In this document: piece by piece, positions 57,342 through 64,000 of the stretch
How positions within the stretch are numbered: position 1 is the stretch's first letter
Layout: every line of letters begins with the position of its first letter
NCBI GenBank assembly: GCA_036346265.1
Contig: CM070685.1
Span: 33,965,281-34,029,280 of the forward strand
Direction of reading: 5' to 3'
Length of the DNA: 64,000 bases
Origin: Melocanna baccifera
Lineage: Eukaryota; Streptophyta; Magnoliopsida; Poales; Poaceae
The notes under the pieces: model-generated
What the model was told of the DNA's origin: nothing
Database searches by the model: none
Seen by the model: the letters and a program-made list of their open reading frames with translations, nothing else
Program-made: the position numbers and the translations under genes

Positions 57342-58929
57342 GCCAGCAATTTCAATGTTGGAAGCTGCTGAAAAGAAGGCAGTTGACCACCCCTGGCAGG
57401 GTCAGTGATCTCGTGCTTTTGGATAACGAACTGCATTAGGTAAAAGTATCACTAAAATTAAGCTCTGCCCAACAACGAAGACGAAGTAGCAATTTTGATA
57501 ACTAATCATTAAGCATTTAGCTTGATTTCATATGAAAATGGCACTAATCGTGAGCTTTGGAAGAGTGCTAGGAAGAAGGGTTGTTCGGTTCATAACCTCA
57601 ACAATATATACTAGGCATGTGCTTCGATGTGTCCGTTTTGGTACATATTTGGAGCTTTGTTGAAAAATTAGTGAAGTGTTGCTCTGCAAGAAATCAATCA
57701 TACCTGCATATGGATTTATGACTAACCCGAAATCGCTTCTTGAACAGACCACACTAATCGAGCCCACATCGGCCTGTCGTTCATGGACGCGCTTAAGGGG
57801 TATGAACTCATACTCACGATGCCGTCATACACCAGCCTTGAGGGGAGGGTGACCATGAGGGCATTCGGTGCATAACTGGTCCTTACCGACCCGACGAAAG
57901 GGATGGTAGGGACAGTGAGGAAAGTAGCCGAGCTGCATGAGAACCATCCTAGTGCATTCGTGCTCCAGCGGTTTGAGAATCCTGCTAATGTCAAGGTAGT
58001 CCTCCCTTCTTGATTTTGACCATGTACAACTTCTGAGTGAGGTAATAGACTACTAAAAGTTGCTGTAATTTGCAAAATGTTTATTGGTCAAGTTTATTTG
58101 GGGAAAGCTTCTCATATGAGCAAACTATAGCTCGGTTCAGCCATAAGTTTAATCTTGTAGAGTATATTACTAAGTAATTCAATGGCTGCTGTCTCTTTAT
58201 GAGTTATGATTTTGATCAAAATTGGCAGAAACATAGGTTGATATTTTCGTCATGGGGACAGGGAAACTATTTCAGATTGTGAAATCTTTTGCCAGGTAGC
58301 GAAAGAACTGAAATAAAAGAAATTTCATAATTTTGTTCAAAAATTCCGATGAAATTTTCAAATGCCATTTGAATTTTGATGAAATTTAACCAAAATTTGA
58401 ACAAAATTAAGACAAAATTTAAATGGAGATAAATTTGGTCAAAATTTGACCCAATCATATATGTTTCGGAGTGTAACAAAATCACCAAAATGGACGAACT
58501 TTTGACAAAATTTTGCCAAAATTGTGAACCCTGCATGAGGATCGGGAGTGGTGGCCCTGTCACAGGCGTCAGGAAGTAACTGAAGGAGAACAACCCCAAT
58601 GCAAAGGTCTAACATAGACCAGGCAGAAAAATTGCATTACAGGCGTTGATTTGAAACTTTTATTCAGTAATGTTGTAAATTTCATGACGTGTCTGTGTGC
58701 GCACGCAGATCTATGGAGTTGAGCCTGCTGAAGCAAATGTTCTGAATGGTGGTAAGCCAGGTAAGCTATAGCTTTCTGTAAAAGATTTGCATTTTCGTAC
58801 TAGATATCCCATTCATTTGTACAAATGTTCTATATGAACCTAATTTCAGGCCATCACCTCATCACTGGAAATGGCGTTGGGTTCAAGCCAAAAATTTTGG
58901 GCATGGATGTAACAGAAATGGTTCTTGAG
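57342..58929 (+). pseudogene. CYSC1: beta-cyanoalanine synthase / cysteine synthase (OASTL family) gene remnant
   Basis: Exon pieces bounded by good splice sites encode parts of a PLP-dependent O-acetylserine(thiol)lyase-family enzyme: 57342-57400 (RPAISMLEAAEKK, frameshift, LTTPGR), 57748-57995 (TTLIEPTS, then LSFMDALKGYELILTMPSYT, TNTF-like loop region partly lost, RVTMRAFGA, stop, LVLTDPTKGMVGTV, LQRFENPANVK), about 58530-58606 (IGSGGPVTGVRK, stop, LKENNPNAK), 58709-58760 (IYGVEPAEANVLNGGKPG) and 58850-58929 (HHLITGNGVGFKPKILGMD). The PSYTSLE-RVTMR wording fits the mitochondrial cyanide-detoxifying CYSC1 branch better than ordinary cysteine synthases. Two TAA codons (at about 57871 and 58577), at least two frame breaks, the missing N-terminal exons, an AT-rich insertion before the third piece and the retroelement LTR at 58983 in place of later exons show it is dead. 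Confidence 0.8.
58250..58525. repeat. AT-rich AAATTTTG-type repeat inside the pseudogene
   Basis: Degenerate copies of CAAAATTTGAACAAAATT in both orientations replace the start of the exon that should precede IGSGG. It is probably a simple-sequence or miniature-element insertion. Confidence 0.5.
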
Positions 58930-58982
58930 GTAATGATGAATAAATCTCAAGTTGTTCTTTATCAAATACTATGCAAGGGAAA

Positions 58983-59608
58983 TGTTGGGGGAGGGTCCCC
59001 ATGCCACCTTGGACGCACAATCACCTCAGAGCAGCAACGCCTATTAGAAGGTCTACCTCGAGCTAAGTCTGGAGTCAACTCCGGGCGGAATATGCGGGAT
59101 TGACCCTAGGACGTCCAAGTCCGACCCTGGGTGAGATTTGCAAAACCATCCCAGGGAGGACCCCGAGTCGACCTCGAGCGAAGTATGCAAGACTGTCCCT
59201 GTGAGGACCCCAGTTCGACCCCGGGCTAACCCCGAGCGAAGTATGTAAGACCATACCTAGAAGGACCCCAGATCAATCCCGAGCCTACCTCCGGGTCCTA
59301 GACTCAGTGGGGCCTGCACAAAGAAAATGACCAAAATACCCCTAGAGTAGGCCGAACCTTAAGGGCAAAGTTGTAACTACACTGGCCTCTCCCTCTCCCC
59401 CTATAAATAAGAGCCTTTGTAATGGGAGAGAGGAGGCCATTTTGTAACCCTAGAACACTCATATGAAATACAGTGGGAGGGAGGAAGGAGGCCTTCCGCA
59501 AGGGCTTCGGGGTTGTGTGCTTCCCTTGAGTCCCTTCGCACTTACGGCGGTGTCTTTATCCGACCGGAGGTACCTACAAGTTTACTGTCCGGACTCATAC
59601 CGATGACA
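58983..59608 (+). repeat. Retro-R 5' LTR
   Basis: TGTTGGGGGAGGGTCCCC ... CCGATGACA, 626 bp. A TATA box, CTATAAATAAG, is at 59401-59411 and a poly(A)-type region follows. A 45-60 base periodicity (GACCCCGAG ... GCGAAGTATGCAAGAC) runs through 59040-59290. Confidence 0.7.
59401..59411 (+). promoter_or_regulatory. TATA box of the Retro-R LTR
   Basis: CTATAAATAAG, about 200 bases before the LTR end, preceded by a CT-rich tract (CTCTCCCTCTCCCC), as usual for plant LTR promoters. Confidence 0.65.
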
Positions 59609-59609
59609 G

Positions 59610-59629
59610 TTGGCACCGTCTGTGGAGAC
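59610..59629 (+). other. putative primer binding site of Retro-R
   Basis: TTGGCACCGTCTGTGGAGAC follows the LTR end after one base. The form TTGGC(A/G)CCGTCTGTGG is frequent at this place in grass gypsy elements. The tRNA partner is not verified. Confidence 0.55.
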
Positions 59630-59679
59630 TTGAGCGAGAAGCCATGTTGCTTAGTAAGAAGACACGAAAAGTTGCCGGG

Positions 59680-61318
59680 CAAGTTCGGGCCTACTTGGAC
59701 ACCCTTCGGGGGCGGACGGCTTCATGATCCAGGCCTCCCCGGGGTTCGCCCTCCTTGCGCACCCTGGGCCTACCTAGGGTTCGTCCTCTGCACATGCCTC
59801 GGCCCTGCCCTAGACCCTCCGCATGCGCCTCGGCCTCGCCCAGGCTTGCCCCTGGTGCAGACTTCGGTCTTACCTCGGGCTAGCCCTCCGCGCGAGCCTC
59901 AACCGTGCCACGGGTTAGTCCTCCGTATGAACCTCGACCTCGCCCCAGCCTCACCCTTCGCACGAACCTTGACCACGCATCACTCGCCATAGGCCTTGTT
60001 CCGCACTCAACTCTCTCAGGTCCTCATCTAGGGTTTCCTGGGGCCTCACCCCCATCTGCCCCTTGACTCCCCTAGGATTTCACCTCAGGCTCTCCTAGAC
60101 ACCCCCTTTTGGGACGAGGTTTAGAGGACAGTTTTCCTAGTCATAGTGTGGTGCCTAGGTGTCAGATGGCAAGTCAGACGAGTACCCGGGCACCCCTTAG
60201 GCCAGACGAGTACCCGGGCACCCCTTAGGCCGAAGTCATCCCCCGCCCTCCATGCCCGAGCGCCCTTGAGGCCAAGGCTCCTTTCCACGAGCGCCCTTTG
60301 GGCCGGTCCTTCTTCAACAAATGCCCCTAGGGTCGAAACCACCTCCATCACCCGACGCCCCTGGGGCCGGGACTACCTTCCTCACCCGACACCTCAAGGG
60401 CCGGACCTTCTCCCTCACCCAGTGCCCTAGGGGCCGGAGCTAACTTCCCCACCCAGCACCTCTAGGACCAAAGTCCTCCCTACCTAGGTGCCCTTGGAGC
60501 CGAGGCTACTTTCCTTCCCCGGGCACCCTAGGATCACCCTCTTCCACTCGGACACCCAGGGGCAAGCCTCCCTTCTTTTTTTTAGGGCAACCAGGACCAG
60601 CCACCTCCTTCTCCCAGATGCTCCTGGAGCTGCAGCTCCTTGCTTGGGCGCCCCTGGGGCCGAAACCTCCCCCTCGCCCCTTGGCCCCCTGTACCGCCTG
60701 GGGTCCAAGCCGTCGTCACCCCCCAGGACTCTCCCTAGGTCCAGCCCGTTGTCGCCCCCCGGGGCTCTCCTGAAATCAAAGCCGTCGCACCCCTAGACTT
60801 CCTTGGGTCCTCCAATTCGCCCAACTAACCAGCCATCTTAGTCCCCGCGCCTAGGCCACCTTTGCCACCGCAATTCCCTACCTCTGGATCAAGGCACCTT
60901 TGGGCTGCCTTGGGGCTCCTTGTCGTGCCGCTATGTTCACCTAGGGGTCACGTCAGGACCGCCTTAAGCCATGCTGATTGTCTACCCAGAAGGCCACACC
61001 ACCCGGCCCCCCGAGGGTTTCACATCGAAATGCTACGCCATTTGATCACCTGGGGGGCTATGCCACCTAACCTCTCTAGGGGTTTCGCCCAAAGGGACCA
61101 CACTGTCTCCTCGATAGCTTGAGGCAAAGGCGAAGTTCAGGTGCCGTTTGGGGGGTAAGGCCGACACCGCCTGAGGATGAATCATACACCACTCGGGGAC
61201 AGGTTCCGCAACGCCCGGGGAGTAAGTCCTGCACTGCCTAGGGGGGCGAGTCCCCACACTGCCTAGGGTGAACTCCCACGTCGCCTAGGGCCGAGCTCAC
61301 GTGTCACCCGAGGCTCCT
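59680..61318. repeat. C-rich degenerate repeat region of Retro-R, left block
   Basis: Loose repeats of 25-45 bases around GCCCCTGGGGCCGAAACC / CACCCCTTAGGCCGAAGTC. Because of the base composition, open frames of 70-160 codons appear on both strands. None has protein-like content. No gag or pol motif is visible. Confidence 0.65.
60177..60232. repeat. perfect 28-bp tandem duplication
   Basis: Two exact adjacent copies, each starting AGACGAGTACCCGGGCACCC. This is recent expansion within the degenerate array. Confidence 0.9.
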
Positions 61319-62773
61319 CAAGAGGGCGGTGAAGAAGGCGTTCCCGGGCTTCGAGGTGTTCGCCGGAGTAGTGGAGTCGTACAATGCTGAGGCATGGTAC
61401 TTTCACATGCTCTATGAGGACGGCAACTCAGAGGAGGTTGACCTGGGCGAGATGGTCGCCATCCTTGTTGGCCCCCCTATGCCACCTCTACCGTAACCAC
61501 CGTGGGAGGCTGTCGGGCGGCAGCCTAAGAAGTGACGACGTGGGGACAAGGAGTCCCCATAGGCGGATGGTGTGGTGGTGGTGGAGGCCACCGCGGGAGA
61601 TGGATTGTCGAATGGTGCTAGGCCCACGATGCTGGCGAAGAGTAGCCAGGCCCAGGCCCAGGCCCGATTCTACTAGGCCTCTTCATTGGAGTGCGCGATA
61701 AACAAAGGCTACAGCGCTGGCGACTGAGGTGGAGGCTGTTGCTGCAGTTGCTGAGGCTGCTAAAGTGGCGGCGGCTAAGGCTACAGCTTTTGCTACTCTG
61801 CAGCAGTCTGGGAAGAAACATTGGTGTGCAAATGGGAGTGGTCGGTATCGGTCAGTCGCGAGGGATTTAGACGATGCTGCACTGGATAGACTGCTGCCAA
61901 AGCCAGAGCTACCACCATCATCGCATGGCCTGGATTTGGAAGGTCTCCCGGTTCTCGATGTTTTTCAAGTCTACTTATGCATGAGTTCATTTAGTAGGCA
62001 ACTATTTTTGAGCCCGTTCCTGTTGGAGACATTTGTGGTTGTGTTGCGGCGCACAAACAGAACCCTTTGATTGATTGGGTGCATTTCGCTTTGCTCCAAG
62101 CTCTAAAAAGCCACATGGAAAGTCTCACCGACGAAGGAGATCCTTCAGCAATACACTGCATTAGGAATCTTAATTGGGAGCTTTTAGACCTAGCAACTTG
62201 GCGAGTCTATCTTGCTGAGTACTTACTAACTCAGGGTTCAGAACTGAGGTATGGTATGAAGTTTACAGATCAAAAGCTGTTAAATTCAGAGTACTATAGG
62301 TAGCCAGCAATGGTGAAACTCGTGCTGCTGCACTCGCTGTGTGATGATGTTCTGGAGATTGAGGCCATACATTCTGAACTTGGTTCAAGGATGTCTGAGT
62401 TAGATGGAAATGATGAGGGTTGTAGAAGCACTGGCTTAAGAAGAAGAAGAAGGAGAGGATCTTCTGTAAAGGGTCTAACAGATTCTTCTCCACCTCCAGA
62501 GGGCTCTGATGATATGGATGATGGTACAAGTGATGAGTGTTATCTTTGTGGTATGGATGGTAACTTGCTATGCTGTGATGACTATACTGCTACTTTTTCA
62601 TTCTAAATGTGTGGGGGTGGTGGGGCATCTCTTGCCTGAAGGAGATTGGTATTGTTCTAAGTGTTTGATACAAAAGAATGATGGTTCCAGAAATATCGCA
62701 AAGACTGTCAAAGGAGCAGGGGTTCTGGGAATTTATCCACATGGCCGACCATACTTTGGCACCTGCAACTAGG
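61319..62773 (+). pseudogene. PTM: PTM-like DDT/PHD-finger gene fragment captured in Retro-R
   Basis: The reading starts KRAVKKAFPGFEVFAGVVES with YEDGNSEEVDLGEM (a Tudor-like N-terminal segment, 61319-61470). It becomes poor around 61490-61700, then gives AKVAAAKATAFATL and the DDT region: LPPSSHGLDLEGLPVLDVF (about 61908), NPLIDWVHFALLQALKSHM (62061), CIRNLNWELLDLATWRVYLA and ELRYGMKFTDQKLLNSEYY. A stop at 62301 is followed by LEIEAIHSELGSRMSELDGN and a PHD finger, CYLCGMDGNLLCC (62535) then CVGVVGHLLPEGDWYCSKC (62605), ending at YFGTC. PTM proteins are chromatin/transcription factors with DDT and PHD domains. Frame breaks near 62045 and 62590 and the stop make it non-functional. No intron is evident across the 0.9 kb from the DDT region to the end, which suggests an mRNA-derived capture (inference). 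C-rich element sequence lies on both sides. Confidence 0.75.
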
Positions 62774-64000
62774 GAAGAGGTGACCCAGAGTGATAGGGGG
62801 ATCTGGTGGACCAAGGTGAGGCGAAGTCCTACATAGCTTGGGGACCAACACTCACACAGCTTGGGAACCAACTCCCACACAGCCCAGGGATGTCTGGGGT
62901 TCGGTGGCTCGAGGATTACACACTCCTCCCCCTAGTTCAACTAACTCACCTCGGTGAGCTCTAACACTCCTCCATGGCATGGCTTCGGAATGGTTTGCTT
63001 GGCCTTGATGGCTTCCCCCTAGTTCAACATATACACACGGGGGCGCCCGGGGACTTAGCATGGGGGCGCCCCGGGATGGCCTGGGGATTCAACGCAGGAG
63101 CGCCCCTGTATTTCTGGAGACTAGGGCCTGCACTGTCTAGGGCAAGCTCCCGCATCTCCCAGGGAGGAGGTTCCGCACTCTTCCTAGGAGGACCAGCAAG
63201 CATTGAGCTTTTCTTGGTGGTCATGACATCAGAGCTTCACAAATTCTGGGCGTCAGGATGCCGATCCCCCAATCAACCAGAATCATGCTCCCCCTTGCTT
63301 GGGTTGCTTCTCCTCTTGGTTTGAAGTCACCCGGGGAAACCCCCTAAACTGGGTTGACCCAAGGTTGCTTGCGCCGCCCGGAGAGATTTCCTTTTCCCCT
63401 AGGGTCCACTAGGAAAACTCCCTTGCTAGGGATGTTCGGTGTCACCTCCTCTAGTCTAGAGCCGCCTTGGGCACCTTAAGGTTGTACCGCCTCTTCCCCC
63501 CATGGAGCCCAGGGGCTGCGCCTCCTCTTCCACTTGGGGCAACCCGGGGCAAATGATAAAACCAACTACTAGATCCGAGGTCATGTTCTACAAGATCACT
63601 GATATCCTCTCCACTCAATGATAAAACCAACAACAAATGATGTCATAAGTGAGGTCATGTTCTACAAGATCACTGATATCCTCTTAGTCTTAGCTATCAT
63701 TGACTCCACATCTGCTGCATCAACTACTAGACGAGTAGTCCCTGGCCAAAGCCTCACCGCGCAAGCACCCCCGGACGACCAGCTGCTTCGCTTGCCCGGG
63801 CGCCCCTGGATCCAAGGCCTCTTTCCCCCTAGGGTGACCCAGGGCCATGCCCCTCCTGCTCGGTACTGTGCCTCTTCTTCACTGGGGGAGCCCTAGGGCT
63901 GCATAGCCTCCTCTACTCGGGGCGACCCAGGGCTGTGTCTCCTTGCTCGACGCCAAGTCTTGACCTCCCCGAGTGCCGCAGGGTCTGAAGCCCTTCTTCA
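62774..64000. repeat. C-rich degenerate repeat region of Retro-R, right block
   Basis: The same kind of GGGGCGCCC / CCCTAGGG-rich sequence as the left block, continuing to the window edge. No gag-pol and no second LTR are seen. Confidence 0.6.
63553..63684. repeat. 74-bp imperfect tandem duplication
   Basis: AGGTCATGTTCTACAAGATC plus 13 further bases recurs at 63578-63610 and 63652-63684. AATGATAAAACCAAC recurs at about 63552 and 63618. Confidence 0.8.

Larger units (their letters stand above)
58983..64000 (+). mobile_element. Retro-R: LTR retroelement with GC-rich interior and captured gene fragment (right end outside window)
   Basis: An LTR (58983-59608) is followed by a primer-site-like GTTGGCACCGTCTGTGGAGA and by at least 4.3 kb of interior with no gag or pol. 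The interior consists of C-rich degenerate repeats around a fragment of a PTM-like gene. This resembles the large non-autonomous retroelement derivatives of grasses. Class (gypsy-type) is inferred from the TTGGCACCGTCTGTGG motif, which is common after gypsy LTRs. The second LTR is not in the window. It is inserted in an intron of the CYSC1-like relic. Confidence 0.7.

Noticed and set aside
59513..61122. Proline-rich ORFs (up to 159 codons) after the Retro-R LTR, considered as gag
   Set aside because: No gag, zinc-knuckle or other retroviral-type motif; both strands open; composition-driven.

Overview
The window is plant nuclear DNA, almost certainly from a grass and most likely a panicoid-type one (inference). 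It carries GC-rich grass-style LTRs, CACTA elements with a CACTACTACAGAAA terminus, Tat-lineage Ty3/gypsy and Ty1/copia retrotransposons, and an atypical NB-LRR gene of a type I associate with cereals. There are no bacterial operons, no CRISPR array, and I see no tRNA or rRNA gene. By my hand delimitation, about three quarters of the 64 kb is transposable-element DNA.

Layout. (1) 1-3080: the right part of a CACTA-like element with palindromic subterminal repeats; it carries an uncharacterised 172-codon ORF. (2) 3081-8502: sparse host-like DNA with a frameshifted ARID-domain gene remnant (4776-5540) and a dispersed repeat, unit A. (3) 8503-43990: one very large nest. A minus-strand copia element (Copia-A) is interrupted three times: in its 3' LTR by a solo LTR (LTR-1, 8738-14013, TSD GCGCG), which itself holds a CACTA element (10741-12501, TSD GCA); in its RNase H region by a second solo LTR (LTR-2, 15546-18532, TSD ACAGT); and in its reverse transcriptase by a Tat-type gypsy element (Gypsy-T, 19019-41019, TSD ATGGG). 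The left LTR of Gypsy-T is split by a third LTR (LTR-3, 19117-29279, TSD ATAAC/ATAGC), which in turn holds a non-coding LTR element (NA-LTR, about 23694-29214). Almost every layer can be peeled off at base resolution from its target-site duplication. (4) 43991-46095: repeat unit B, a relative of unit A, then unassigned DNA.

(5) 46096-49251: the only clearly intact host gene, a single-exon 1051-residue NB-LRR-like protein whose P-loop and kinase-2 motifs are both degenerate. (6) 50282-55439: a young copia element (Copia-B) with two 151-bp LTRs that I read as identical and TSD TCCGG, yet with a polyprotein broken in several places. (7) 57342-58929: exon remnants of a beta-cyanoalanine synthase (CYSC1-type) gene with in-frame stops. 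(8) 58983-64000: the left LTR and GC-rich interior of another retroelement, which has swallowed a fragment of a DDT/PHD-finger gene of the PTM type (61319-62773) and runs out of the window.

Functionally, the NB-LRR-like gene is an isolated gene in a region colonised by repeated waves of retrotransposons. Three nearby host genes (ARID, CYSC1-like, PTM-like) survive only as broken or captured pieces.
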